Notes under the pieces: generated by a model
Told to the model about the DNA's origin: nothing
The model's input: the letters and a program-made list of their open reading frames with translations, nothing else
The model's database searches: none
Translations under genes and position numbers: made by a program
In this document: piece by piece, positions 17,340 to 26,842 of the stretch
Layout: every line of letters starts with the position of its first letter
Position numbering within the stretch: position 1 is the first letter of the stretch
Origin: Pseudomonadales bacterium
GTDB lineage: Bacteria; Pseudomonadota; Gammaproteobacteria; Pseudomonadales; UBA7239
Direction of reading: 5' to 3'
Assembly: GCA_041395665.1 (NCBI GenBank)
Contig: JAWLAB010000002.1
Location: 248,001-312,000, forward strand
DNA: 64,000 nt

Positions 17340-17365
17340 ATCGTATGGATTACTTTGGGTGGGCG

Positions 17366-18628
17366 TTAATCCGCTTGACGACGAATAAACGCTGGCACAT
17401 TGAAGTAATCGTTTTGATCAAGGTGATCTAACGATGATGAATACTCCTGCTCGCTGCGCGCCGCCGAAGCCGAACTTGCTCGTGGCGAGGTATAGCTGTT
17501 GTCCGCGCCACCATAGGTACGGCCGTAAGTTTCACCGCGTCCACGATGACGCGTAACCGCCGGCTGATCAAACTCATCATAGTTTGGCGGGCTGCTCATT
17601 GATGTTGCTGCAGCCATACGCGATTGCCCTACGGTGTTATCCACTACTTTCGTTGGCTTCACTTCAGCAGGGCGCTGACCCAAGCCTGTAGCTACAACTG
17701 TGACGCGCAATTCATCGCTCATGTCTGGATCGATCACCGTACCCACAACAATGGTGGCGTTCTCAGAGGCGAATTCATGGATGGCACGACCGACTTCTTC
17801 AAACTCACCCAAACCGAGGTCATAACCAGCCGTTACATTGACCAAAATGCCTCGCGCACCTTGCAGATCAACATTTTCCAGCAGCGGGCAGCGAATTGCC
17901 GCTTCAGCAGCCGCGCGCGCGCGACCTTCGCCAGAAGCTTTGCCCGTGCCCATCATGGCAACGCCCATTTCTGACATCACCGTGCGCACATCAGCAAAAT
18001 CCACATTGATCAAACCTTCTTTCATGATCAATTCAGAAATACCCTGCACCGCACCGAGCAATACATCGTTCGCCGCCCTGAAAGCTGTCAGCATCGTGAC
18101 ATTTTTATCCATTGCTGCCAGCAATTTTTCATTGGGTACGGTAATCAAAGAATCAACATATTCTGTCAGCTCAGCCAAACCTTGCTGTGCCACAGCCATG
18201 CGCTTATTCCCTTCAAAAGGGAAAGGTTTGGTCACGACCGCTACCGTGAGAATGCCCATCTCACGGGCAACTTGCGCCACGATGGGTGCAGCACCTGTAC
18301 CGGTACCGCCGCCCATACCGGCAGTGATGAACACCATATCGGCACCGCGCAATACTTCTGCGATGCGCTCCTTGTCTTCCAGCGCCGCTTGGCGACCGAT
18401 ATCAGGGTTGGCACCTGCACCCAAACCTTTCGTCACACCGCCGCCGATTTTAAGCACGGTGCTATCTTTCATTTTATTCAGCGCCTGCGCGTCAGTGTTT
18501 GCACAAATGAATTCAACATCACTGACATTGTTCTCCACCATGTGGAGCACAGCGTTGCCGCCGCCACCGCCGACACCAATCACTTTGATCACTGCGTTTT
18601 GTGCTAAGTTTTCTACTAATTCAAACAT
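17366..18628 (-). CDS. ftsZ: Cell division protein FtsZ
   Basis: FtsZ is the tubulin-like GTPase that forms the Z-ring. The protein has 420 residues. The GTP-binding tubulin signature GGGTGTGAAP is present, preceded by IGVGGGGGNAVLHM and ICANTDAQAL, and followed by VPNEKLL and the T7-loop region NVDFADVRTVM. After a variable linker, the conserved C-terminal peptide reads DYFNVPAFIRRQAD, the docking site for FtsA and ZipA. A strong GGGGGA ribosome-binding site precedes the ATG. It is the last gene of the dcw cluster; lpxC, which usually follows in relatives, is absent here. Confidence 0.98.
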   Translation of the reverse strand: MFELVENLAQNAVIKVIGVGGGGGNAVLHMVENNVSDVEFICANTDAQALNKMKDSTVLKIGGGVTKGLGAGANPDIGRQAALEDKERIAEVLRGADMVFITAGMGGGTGTGAAPIVAQVAREMGILTVAVVTKPFPFEGNKRMAVAQQGLAELTEYVDSLITVPNEKLLAAMDKNVTMLTAFRAANDVLLGAVQGISELIMKEGLINVDFADVRTVMSEMGVAMMGTGKASGEGRARAAAEAAIRCPLLENVDLQGARGILVNVTAGYDLGLGEFEEVGRAIHEFASENATIVVGTVIDPDMSDELRVTVVATGLGQRPAEVKPTKVVDNTVGQSRMAAATSMSSPPNYDEFDQPAVTRHRGRGETYGRTYGGADNSYTSPRASSASAARSEQEYSSSLDHLDQNDYFNVPAFIRRQAD

Positions 18629-18641
18629 GGCATTCCCCCAC

Positions 18642-18676
18642 CTTGTTTTTTGTTAAACATCGTTTTTGTTAAACGG
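18642..18676. repeat. Short direct repeat between ftsA and ftsZ
   Basis: Two imperfect copies of TTTTTGTTAAAC lie in the 57-base gap between ftsA and ftsZ. They could influence RNA structure upstream of the ftsZ ribosome-binding site; no known element is recognised. Confidence 0.4.
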
Positions 18677-18685
18677 CCATAACGG

Positions 18686-19914
18686 TCAAAAGTTTTTATT
18701 AAACCAACGCTTTATTTTTTCGATCACCCCTGTTTGATCGGTCTCCCCATCCATACTCGGTTTGCCTTCCTTCAGTTGCTTAATACCGTACAACAGCAAC
18801 CCAACACCCGTGGCATGAATAGGATTCTTCACAATATCGAGTCCTTTGATATTTGCTGGCGCCCCCACGCGTACCGGCATGTGAAAAATTTCTTCTGCTA
18901 ACTCCACCGCGCCTTCGATTTTTGAAGTGCCGCCGGTTAAAACAATTCCCGCTCCGATCATGCCTTCGTACCCACTACGAGACAACTCTGCACGAATCAG
19001 TGTAAACAGTTCATCGTACCTTGGTTCGACCACTTCCGCTAGCGTTTGACGCGATAATTCGCGTGAATTTCTTTCACCAACACTGGGCACGTTGATCATT
19101 TCATTTGCGCGCGTCAGTTGCGTCAGTGCGCACGCATATTTCACTTTAATTTCTTCTGCTGCTTGCGTGGAAGTGCGCAACGCCATGGCGATGTCATTGG
19201 TGACTTGGTCACCCGCAATGGGAATCACTGCTGTGTGTGTTTAATGGAACCTTCGGTGAACACAGCGATATCGGTTGTACCGCCACCGATATCCACCAAA
19301 CACACACCCAATTCTTTCTCATCTTCTGTCAACACGGAATAACTGGAGGCCAATTGCTCCAACACAATATCTTCCACTTCCAACCCGCAGCGACGAATAC
19401 ACTTTTCCACATTTTGAACAGCGTTGACCGCGCAAGTGACCAAGTGCACTTTGGCTTCCAAACGCACACCCGACATACCTATCGGCTCACGCACACCCTC
19501 TTGATTATCGATGATGTATTCCTGCGGCAAAATGTGCAGCACCTTTTGATCGGCAGGTATGGCCACTGCCTGTGCCGCTTCAATAACGCGTTCAACATCC
19601 GCCTGCTGTACTTCACGATCACGAATACCCACCACGCCGTGCGAATTCAAACTGCGAATATGGCTACCGGCAATACCTGCAAATACAGAATGAATCTGAA
19701 AGCCGGCCATCAATTCTGCTTCCTCGACAGCGCGTTGAATCGATTGCACGGTAGATTCAATATCCACCACCACGCCTTTGCGTAAACCGGTCGATTTGTG
19801 GCTGCCAATACCAATGATCTCCAAGCAGCCATCGGCATCTAGTTCACCCACCAAAGCCACCACTTTGGATGTACCGATATCCAGAGCAACGACGCGATTT
19901 CTTTCCTCATTCAT
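18686..19914 (-). pseudogene. ftsA: Cell division protein FtsA, interrupted by a 2-bp frameshift
   Basis: FtsA is an actin-like ATPase that tethers FtsZ filaments to the membrane. The gene is in two frames. 19914-19225 encodes the N-terminal part (NRVVALDIGTSKVVALVGEL ... DIGGGTTDIAVFTEGSIKHT), and 19228-18686 encodes the rest (VIPIAGDQVTNDIAMALRT ... GIVLTGGTSKIEG ... C-terminal amphipathic helix KIKRWFNKNF). The break is in the GT repeat at 19232-19240 (plus strand). Removing one CA unit on the coding strand restores KHTAVIPIAG and a normal protein of about 409 residues. All motifs are otherwise intact. The start overlaps the ftsQ stop (ATGA). Because ftsA is normally essential, a sequencing or assembly error is likely, but the sequence as given is broken. 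Confidence 0.9.
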
Positions 19915-20774
19915 GATTTTTCTCCTGCAAGATTTTTTGTCGGTGGTGATGCAGTTTCTGTCGCAGCTAACTGTTGCCAACGAATGGCTGCACCGTGCCG
20001 ATAACGCATATCAATAACCAAAGCCTGTCGCTGCGAAGGCAATATCACTTGCTGATAGATACCAACAAAATAACGAATGCTGCTTGCGGGATCTGTGCGG
20101 CTTAAAATCACACTCAAACCACTGTCGAGCGTTAAACGCCAATCGCCCTGTAAGTTTTGACTAATACCCTGCAAGCGCAGGTTAACCGCCTGCAATTGAT
20201 GCTCAAAAATTTGGTAGTAATTCATGGTTTCAGTCGGGACAGCAATTTCACTCCATAAGCGCGGCAGTGACTGGTTTTGATACAAACCCTGATGCTCGAA
20301 AATACGCCCTTTAGCATTCACCATCCAGCGATCACCCCAGTAGGCAATCGGCTTTTCTTCTACGATGTCGATTGCGACTGTGTCAGGCCATTGGCGGCGT
20401 GCGCGCGCACGCGCAATCCATGGCTGACCTTCCAGTTCTTTCACTAATTTATCGAGATCAATACGCAAAAAAGTATCGGTTTCATATATAGCTACGGCGC
20501 GCTCAATCGCTTGCCTATCCAAGGCTTGCCACTCTCCGCGTACTTGCACATGAGTAATGGGCTTATCAAAAGTTGCGCGCAGCCAAGGTAGTGCAAAATA
20601 ACTACCTGCAATCAACGCGCAGACAAACAAAGTTTGTAAAAACAACAAACCAATACCGTAAGCCATTGTGTGACCGGGTAGCGTTCTCTCAAGTCCTGCA
20701 CGATCAAAATTTGACGACTGCAACTCGGTTGCAGTGCGTGCAAATCCTGACGAACTCAAACTGCGATCAAGCAT
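19911..20774 (-). CDS. ftsQ: Cell division protein FtsQ
   Basis: FtsQ is a bitopic inner-membrane divisome protein linking early and late division proteins. The 287 residues show a cytoplasmic N-terminus, one transmembrane helix (about 38-65, LLFLQTLFVCALIAGSYFAL), a POTRA domain (ITHVQVRGEWQALDRQAIERA) and the FtsQ-type beta domain (PWIARARARRQWPDTVAIDIVE, KPIAYWGDRWMVNAKGRIF). It overlaps ddlB by 8 bases and ftsA by 4, the usual dcw order. Confidence 0.95.
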   Translation of the reverse strand: MLDRSLSSSGFARTATELQSSNFDRAGLERTLPGHTMAYGIGLLFLQTLFVCALIAGSYFALPWLRATFDKPITHVQVRGEWQALDRQAIERAVAIYETDTFLRIDLDKLVKELEGQPWIARARARRQWPDTVAIDIVEEKPIAYWGDRWMVNAKGRIFEHQGLYQNQSLPRLWSEIAVPTETMNYYQIFEHQLQAVNLRLQGISQNLQGDWRLTLDSGLSVILSRTDPASSIRYFVGIYQQVILPSQRQALVIDMRYRHGAAIRWQQLAATETASPPTKNLAGEKS

Positions 20775-21726
20775 TATTCACAGCACCCTGCATAGTAGAT
20801 TCAATCAGCGCCAACACCAATGCTTCAAATGACAAACCGGCAGCTTTCGCAGCCATCGGCACCAAACTGTGGTCGGTCATACCGGGTACCGTATTTACTT
20901 CCAGTAGATAAAAATCGCCACGCGCATCTTGCATCACATCCACGCGCCCCCAGCCGGAACAACCCACCGCAGCAAACGCTGATTCTGCTAACTGCTGTAA
21001 GTTTTTTTCTTGTTCAGCCGATAAACCGCAAGGGCACAAATAGCGCGTGCTATTACTCAAATATTTCGCTTCAAAATCATAAAACTCACGCCCTGTTTCT
21101 AAACGGATAGCAGGCAAGGCTTTATTGTTGAGAATAGCAACGGTGAACTCTGCACCGGTAATCCATGTTTCTGCCAACACAGCGCCGGCAAAATCTTTGG
21201 CGTATTCAAATGCTTCGCGCAATTCTTGCGCACTGGTAACGCGACGCATACCAATGCTAGAGCCTTCACACGCGGGCTTCACGATGGCACATTCACCCAG
21301 TGATGCCATGCACGCAGACCAATCTGTATTTTCATTCAACAACGCATACGCTGGTGTCGGTAATTGTTGCGCTTGCCACACCATTTTGGTGCGCCATTTG
21401 TCCATGCCCAATGCAGAAGCCAGCACACCGCTGCCGGTATACGGCACGCCCGCCATGTCCAACACGGCTTGCATTTTGCCGTCTTCACCGCCCACGCCAT
21501 GCAGTGCAATAAAAACGCGATCCCATTTTTTGCGCGAACCTTTTTGTTGCTCGGCAAGCACACTTAAAAAATCTGCATCCACATCGACTAATTCAACGGA
21601 TACGCCACTGCGTTGCAAAGCGTCGGCAACAGCCTGACCACTTTTCAAAGAAATCTCGCGCTCTGATGACAGTCCGCCGTACAAAACTGCCACATGGCCT
21701 AACTGAGCAGACAAAGCATGACTCAT
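20767..21726 (-). CDS. ddlB: D-alanine--D-alanine ligase B
   Basis: This ATP-grasp ligase makes D-Ala-D-Ala for the peptidoglycan pentapeptide. The 319-residue protein starts with VAVLYGGLSSEREISLKSGQ, has VFIALHGVGGEDGKMQAVLD and the ATP-grasp segments IVKPACEGSSIGM and VAILNNKALPAIR. It ends with GWGRVDVMQDARGDFYLLEVNTVPGMT, containing the Mg-binding Glu/Asn. The start overlaps the murC stop (ATGA). It lies between murC and ftsQ as in other gammaproteobacteria. Confidence 0.96.
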   Translation of the reverse strand: MSHALSAQLGHVAVLYGGLSSEREISLKSGQAVADALQRSGVSVELVDVDADFLSVLAEQQKGSRKKWDRVFIALHGVGGEDGKMQAVLDMAGVPYTGSGVLASALGMDKWRTKMVWQAQQLPTPAYALLNENTDWSACMASLGECAIVKPACEGSSIGMRRVTSAQELREAFEYAKDFAGAVLAETWITGAEFTVAILNNKALPAIRLETGREFYDFEAKYLSNSTRYLCPCGLSAEQEKNLQQLAESAFAAVGCSGWGRVDVMQDARGDFYLLEVNTVPGMTDHSLVPMAAKAAGLSFEALVLALIESTMQGAVNNA

Positions 21727-23183
21727 GATTTTTTTCCACCGCTCGATGTTGCAACTTGTAAACCGCGCTGTGCCAACATGCCCGACAAAGAACCGACATT
21801 GCCCGCACCTTGCGTCACCACAATATCACCCGCCTGCAACAGTGGCGCTAACACATCGGGCACTTCAGTGATCGATTCGACAAACACAGGATCGACTTGT
21901 CCACGCTGACGAATACTGCGCGCCAATGCGCGACTGTCTGCGCCGGCAATAAACGCTTCACCGGCGGAATACACATCCAATAACAGCAGCACATCCACTT
22001 TCGACAACACTTGCACAAAATCGTCATACAAATCGCGCGTGCGCGTGTAGCGATGCGGTTGATAAATCATTACTAAACGGCGCTCTGGCCAGCCTTTGCG
22101 CACAGCGTTGACAACCGATTCCACTTCGCGCGGGTGATGACCATAATCATCCACCAACATTGCGGTGCCAGATTGCACAGGATATTCACCGTACACTTGA
22201 AAGCGACGGCCCACACCTTGAAATTTTTCCAAGGCACGCACAATCACATCATCCGCAATACCTTCATCCGTTGCGACAGCAATGGCAGCCGCTGCATTTT
22301 GCACATTATGCAAACCAGGCAAATTAATCACGGCAGTAATCGGCGGATGCTCAGGGCGCAACACGGTAAAACGGCTTTGCATTTTTTCTTGCTGCACATC
22401 GACGATACGAAAATCGGCTTCTTCACTCATACCGTAAGTCAACAGTGGACGACCGACATCCGGAAAAATTTCGCACAGCGGTTTGTCATCTACACACACC
22501 ACCGCGACACCGTAAAACGGCAAGTTATGCAAAAACTGCACATAAGTTTGTTGCAGCTTTTTGAAATCGCCGCCGTAAGTTTCCATATGATCGGCATCGA
22601 TATTGGTGACAACCGACACCATCGGTTGCAAATGCAAAAATGATGCATCGCTTTCATCCGCCTCTGCCACCAAATAACGGCTTGCACCTAAACGCGCGTT
22701 ACTGCCAGAACTGTTCAACAGACCGCCGATAACATAAGTGGGGTCGCGCCCTGCCTCTGCCAAAATAGATGCAATCAAACTGGTCGTCGTTGTTTTTCCA
22801 TGTGCACCTGCTACAGCAATGCCGTGACGATAGCGCATGATTTCTGCCAACATTTCGGCACGACGCACAACAGGAATGCGCAGTTCACGCGCAGCCAACA
22901 ATTCTGGATTTTTTGGATCAATCGCCGTCGAGACCACGACGACATTCACATCAGCAACATTGTCTGCTGAGTGACCAATCAACACCGTAGCACCAAGAGA
23001 ACGCAGGCGATCAACGACTACACCTTCACGCAAATCAGAACCTGAAATAATGTACCCCTGATTCAACAACACTTCAGCGATGCCGCACATACCCGCGCCA
23101 CCAATACCAATAAAATGTATGCGACGAATACGGCGCATATCAGGAATCACAAAGCCTGTTGTTGTGCTGCTGATATCAGGCAT
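21723..23183 (-). CDS. murC: UDP-N-acetylmuramate--L-alanine ligase MurC
   Basis: MurC is a cytoplasmic ATP-dependent ligase adding L-Ala to UDP-MurNAc. Motifs: N-terminal Rossmann IHFIGIGGAGMCGIAEVLL, P-loop VAGAHGKTTTTSLIASILA, LVAEADESDASFL, and the C-terminal DYGHHPREVESVV and IYQPHRYTRT. The frame is open upstream to a TTG at 23198, but ATG 23183 has GAGG nine bases upstream and gives the expected N-terminus (486 residues). The gene overlaps the murG stop by 8 bases. Confidence 0.97.
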   Translation of the reverse strand: MPDISSTTTGFVIPDMRRIRRIHFIGIGGAGMCGIAEVLLNQGYIISGSDLREGVVVDRLRSLGATVLIGHSADNVADVNVVVVSTAIDPKNPELLAARELRIPVVRRAEMLAEIMRYRHGIAVAGAHGKTTTTSLIASILAEAGRDPTYVIGGLLNSSGSNARLGASRYLVAEADESDASFLHLQPMVSVVTNIDADHMETYGGDFKKLQQTYVQFLHNLPFYGVAVVCVDDKPLCEIFPDVGRPLLTYGMSEEADFRIVDVQQEKMQSRFTVLRPEHPPITAVINLPGLHNVQNAAAAIAVATDEGIADDVIVRALEKFQGVGRRFQVYGEYPVQSGTAMLVDDYGHHPREVESVVNAVRKGWPERRLVMIYQPHRYTRTRDLYDDFVQVLSKVDVLLLLDVYSAGEAFIAGADSRALARSIRQRGQVDPVFVESITEVPDVLAPLLQAGDIVVTQGAGNVGSLSGMLAQRGLQVATSSGGKKS

Positions 23184-24273
23184 CTTGCGTATCCTCAATT
23201 AAAATATCTTCGCAAATTGTGGCAACTTTACTGGCAGCATCTGGCTGCGCTAAACCTTTCATGGCTTTTGACATCGCTTGCAATGCTGCGCGGTCTTGCA
23301 TCAAGTTTTGTATCTGCTGCGACAAACTTTTTGCATCCAAAGTGGCCTGCGGTAACACTTTGGCCGCTTTAGCTTTTTCAAACCAACGCGCATTGATCGT
23401 TTGATGGTCATCAATTGCAGTGGGTAATGGAATTAATAAAGCCGGTAATTGTGCACACGCCAATTCATACACCGTCATTGCACCGGCGCGGCATACAGCA
23501 AAATCCGCCCAGCTATACATCTCCATCATATTTTCAATGAAGGGCTCTATCTGCGCCGTTACCTGCGCTTGCTGATAATTTTTTCGTGTTTCCTCCACCA
23601 TTTCACGACCGCACTGATGAAAAACAAACGGTCGCTCCGCTTCAGGTAACAACGCCAAAGCCTGCGGTAATAAAGTATTCAATATGCGCGCACCTTGGCT
23701 ACCGCCCAACACCAACAAACGCAAACGCGTGTTTGATGGCTTAGTCGGTTTACCAGAAAATGCGAGCGTCGCAATATCATCACGCACAGGATTACCCACC
23801 AATTCACCGCGCGGAAAAACATCGGGAAAAGCAAACAACAATCTGCGCGCATGGTGCGACAAAATACGATTGGTTGTACCCGCCACAGCATTTTGCTCAT
23901 GGACGACTAAAGGAATGCGCAGCAAGCGTGCGGATAAACCGCCGGGGCCTGAAGCAAACCCCCCCATACCTAACACTACATCGGGGCGAAAACGACGAAA
24001 TACGCGCAAAGATTGCCACTGCGCGCGCAATAATTTCAGAGGCGCCGTTAATAAATGCGTGAAACTTTTTCCGCGCAAACCAACAGCCGTGATGCAATTC
24101 AATGGAATATTTTCTGCAGGCACGACACGCGCTTCAATCCCCTTTTCTGTGCCCAACCACTCCACTTGCCAGCCGCGTTGTAGCAATACTTTGGCAACAG
24201 CCAATGCTGGAAAAACATGACCGCCTGTTCCGCCCGCCATGATCAAGGCGCGACCTTTCTTTTTTGTGCTCAT
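23176..24273 (-). CDS. murG: UDP-GlcNAc:undecaprenyl-PP-MurNAc-pentapeptide GlcNAc transferase MurG
   Basis: MurG converts lipid I to lipid II at the inner face of the cytoplasmic membrane. The 365-residue GT28 enzyme shows the N-terminal G-loop IMAGGTGGHVFPALAVA, the second loop MGGFASGPGGLSARLL, HEQNAVAGTTNR, the third loop LVLGGSQGARILN, and the C-terminal acceptor region CRAGAMTVYELACAQLPALLIP. The start overlaps the ftsW stop (ATGA). Confidence 0.97.
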   Translation of the reverse strand: MSTKKKGRALIMAGGTGGHVFPALAVAKVLLQRGWQVEWLGTEKGIEARVVPAENIPLNCITAVGLRGKSFTHLLTAPLKLLRAQWQSLRVFRRFRPDVVLGMGGFASGPGGLSARLLRIPLVVHEQNAVAGTTNRILSHHARRLLFAFPDVFPRGELVGNPVRDDIATLAFSGKPTKPSNTRLRLLVLGGSQGARILNTLLPQALALLPEAERPFVFHQCGREMVEETRKNYQQAQVTAQIEPFIENMMEMYSWADFAVCRAGAMTVYELACAQLPALLIPLPTAIDDHQTINARWFEKAKAAKVLPQATLDAKSLSQQIQNLMQDRAALQAMSKAMKGLAQPDAASKVATICEDILIEDTQDA

Positions 24274-25490
24274 CCCATCACCACTTGTGGCTTTTCTGCC
24301 ATTCGATTCTCGTAACTCAAACGCAAGACCATAGCAGCCATTGCTACACTCACGATCAAACTACTACCTCCATAACTGATAAATGGCAGCGTTAAACCTT
24401 TGGTAGGCAACAGACCAGACGCAACACCAATATTGATGAATGCTTGAAATGCAATCACCATCGCCAAACCCAACGCAACCAAAGCGCCAAAAGTTTCATT
24501 GCGATCTGCTGCTGTGCGAGCAATTAATGACATCCGCCAAATCATTGCTGCAAATAAACCAATGATCACTGAGCACCCCGCCAAACCTGATTCTTCCGCC
24601 CAAATACTGAACACAAAATCCGTGTGCGCTTCTGGCAAATAAAACAACTTTTGCACGCTGTGTCCTAGGCCCACACCCAACCATTCGCCGCGACCAATTG
24701 CTATCAAAGATTGCGTTAATTGATAACCACTTTTATACATGACCGACTCTTCCCAAGGGTCAATAAATGCCATCATCCGTGCAAGGCGATAAGGTTCTGT
24801 TACCACCAAAATAGCTGCGCCAACCACAACAACCGCAAAAAAAGGTGAAAATTTTTGTAGAGGCGCTCCTGCAAGAAACAGCAATGCCAGCGTTGATAAA
24901 CCAATAACAACAGTGGCACCAAAATCAGGTTCAGCTAATAACAATACGGCCAACAAGCCCAGCACAAGAAACGGCTTAATAAACCCCCACCAACTGCTAT
25001 GCATTTCATCGCGGCGGCGCACTAAATAACCAGAGAAAAAAACAATCGCTGCACATTTTGCAATTTCTGACACTTGCAGCGTCATAAAGCCCAAACTAAT
25101 CCAGCGCTGGCTGCCATTGACTCGCTTGCCAACATGGGGAATCAATACAACAACCAGTAGTGCCACTGCCACAATCAAGAAAGCCATATGAATTTGCTTC
25201 CACCAATAAAATGGAATACGCAATACACCAGCGCCCACTGTAATCGCCATCAATGCATACATACCGTGGCGTTTACTAAAATAAAAAGCGTCACCTGTTT
25301 GCTGCATCGCATAATCCAGTGAAGCGGAACTTACCATCACCCAACTAATGCACAACAGTGACAGAGTGATTGTGAGCAACGGCATATCCAAATCCCATGC
25401 CAAATTGCCGCGGTGATTGCTGCGTATCGGGTAATTTCCCGCAGCCACTCTCCCCCACATCGTGCGCGACAATGAAAGCAGCGTATTCAT
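24270..25490 (-). CDS. ftsW: Lipid II polymerase/cell division protein FtsW
   Basis: This is a SEDS-family integral membrane glycan polymerase of the divisome with about ten transmembrane helices. Motifs include MVSSASLDYAMQQTGDAFYF, the loop GKRVNGSQRWISLG, LLLAEPDFGATVVIGLST, YQLTQSLIAIGRGEWLGVGL, AHTDFVFSIWAEESG and KGLTLPFISYGGSSLIVSVA. The ATG at 25490 overlaps the murD stop (ATGA), giving 406 residues; the frame is open a little further upstream to 25514 but that extension is unlikely. Confidence 0.96.
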   Translation of the reverse strand: MNTLLSLSRTMWGRVAAGNYPIRSNHRGNLAWDLDMPLLTITLSLLCISWVMVSSASLDYAMQQTGDAFYFSKRHGMYALMAITVGAGVLRIPFYWWKQIHMAFLIVAVALLVVVLIPHVGKRVNGSQRWISLGFMTLQVSEIAKCAAIVFFSGYLVRRRDEMHSSWWGFIKPFLVLGLLAVLLLAEPDFGATVVIGLSTLALLFLAGAPLQKFSPFFAVVVVGAAILVVTEPYRLARMMAFIDPWEESVMYKSGYQLTQSLIAIGRGEWLGVGLGHSVQKLFYLPEAHTDFVFSIWAEESGLAGCSVIIGLFAAMIWRMSLIARTAADRNETFGALVALGLAMVIAFQAFINIGVASGLLPTKGLTLPFISYGGSSLIVSVAMAAMVLRLSYENRMAEKPQVVMG

Positions 25491-26830
25491 ACCAACGCCT
25501 CCACAGCCGCACAAAACTGCGCGCCACGATCTTCATAATTCTTGAACATATCGAAACTGGCGCAAGCTGGTGACAACAACACCACATCATTAGCTTGCGC
25601 GATGGCTGCTGCTTGTTGCACAGCGCCTATCATTGATGCTGCATGAAATTGCACTGCGCCCGAACAATAATTGGCAATAATGCCGGCGTCACGACCGATC
25701 AACACTACAGCACGCACATATTTTCCAATCACAGGGGATAGCACTGAAAAATCAGCACCTTTGCCTTCACCGCCGGCGATCAACACCAGATTTTTTTCTT
25801 GTGCCAAACCCTCAATCGCCGCAATCGTTGCGCCAACATTCGTGCCTTTAGAATCGTTGTAATAGCGCACACCATTTTTCTCAGCCACCCATTGGCAGCG
25901 ATGCGCCAAACCTTTAAATTCGCGCACTGCATGCGCGCAACGCTCTAGCTCCCATCCCGCTGCCGCCGCAATAGCAAAAGCCGCCGACACATTGGCAACA
26001 TTGTGTAAGCCAGCGATACGAATATCCGACAGCGGCATTATTTTTTTCTGTTGATTCAAAACCAAGCAAGGCTGACCATCAAAATTTTTTACGCCGACAC
26101 CGTGCTGCGCATCACCACTATCAACACCAAATGACCAACGAAGCGCTGCATTTTTTTCATCAGCCTGCGTCAACGCATCCGCGCGGTTAAATACTATATT
26201 TTTTGCGTTGTGATAAATACGATGCTTGGCTTCCGTGTAAGCATGCACACTGTCGTAGCGATCCATGTGATCGTCACTGATGTTCAACACCGTGGCGACC
26301 AGCGCACGCAAACTGCATGTCGTTTCCAACTGGAAGCTCGACAATTCCAACACATAGCAATCCAAGTTTGCATCTTGCTGCAACATATCCAGTACAGGCG
26401 TACCCAAATTACCGCCAACACCCGCCCGCAAATCGCAGGCTGCCGCCATGTCACCGATCAAAGTTGTTACGGTACTTTTTGCATTGGAACCGGTGATAGC
26501 GATGATGGGCTTTTGTGTGGCGCGCACAAACAATTCAATATCACCTACCACAGCAACGCCTGCTGCCACCGCCGCTTGTATAGCGGGCTCCAGCACAGTA
26601 ACACCAGGGCTGACGATCAATTCACTCGTATCGCGCAACAAGTCTGCCGACAAAGCACCGCAATGAAATTCAACAGCAGGATATTGCGTACGCAACCACG
26701 CCACATCGGCTGGCTGCTCACGCGTATCACACCAGACAAAACTTTCGTTCTGGCTTTGCAAAAATTGCGCGCAGGACTGGCCCGTTTTGCCCATCCCGAT
26801 AATTGCGCGTTTTTTTGCCGATAAATTCAC
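25487..26830 (-). CDS. murD: UDP-N-acetylmuramoyl-L-alanine--D-glutamate ligase MurD
   Basis: MurD adds D-Glu to UDP-MurNAc-L-Ala. The 447-residue Mur ligase has the N-terminal RAIIGMGKTGQSCAQFL, the P-loop IAITGSNAKSTVTTLIGDMA, LELSSFQLETTCSL, and NDSKGTNVGATIAAIEGL with LIAGGEGKGADF in the C-terminal domain. It ends in LLSPACASFDMFKNYEDRG, which is specific to MurD. It begins 12 bases after mraY ends. Confidence 0.97.
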   Translation of the reverse strand: MNLSAKKRAIIGMGKTGQSCAQFLQSQNESFVWCDTREQPADVAWLRTQYPAVEFHCGALSADLLRDTSELIVSPGVTVLEPAIQAAVAAGVAVVGDIELFVRATQKPIIAITGSNAKSTVTTLIGDMAAACDLRAGVGGNLGTPVLDMLQQDANLDCYVLELSSFQLETTCSLRALVATVLNISDDHMDRYDSVHAYTEAKHRIYHNAKNIVFNRADALTQADEKNAALRWSFGVDSGDAQHGVGVKNFDGQPCLVLNQQKKIMPLSDIRIAGLHNVANVSAAFAIAAAAGWELERCAHAVREFKGLAHRCQWVAEKNGVRYYNDSKGTNVGATIAAIEGLAQEKNLVLIAGGEGKGADFSVLSPVIGKYVRAVVLIGRDAGIIANYCSGAVQFHAASMIGAVQQAAAIAQANDVVLLSPACASFDMFKNYEDRGAQFCAAVEALV

Positions 26831-26842
26831 AAACTTTCCTAA

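Noticed and set aside
17838..18656. 272-codon plus-strand open frame antisense to ftsZ
   Set aside because: It is the shadow of the highly conserved ftsZ coding sequence; the Pro/Ala/Thr-rich translation has no motif.
19225..19245. Programmed ribosomal frameshifting in ftsA
   Set aside because: No heptameric slippery sequence or stimulatory structure is seen, and FtsA is not known to use recoding. A repeat-length change is the simpler reading.
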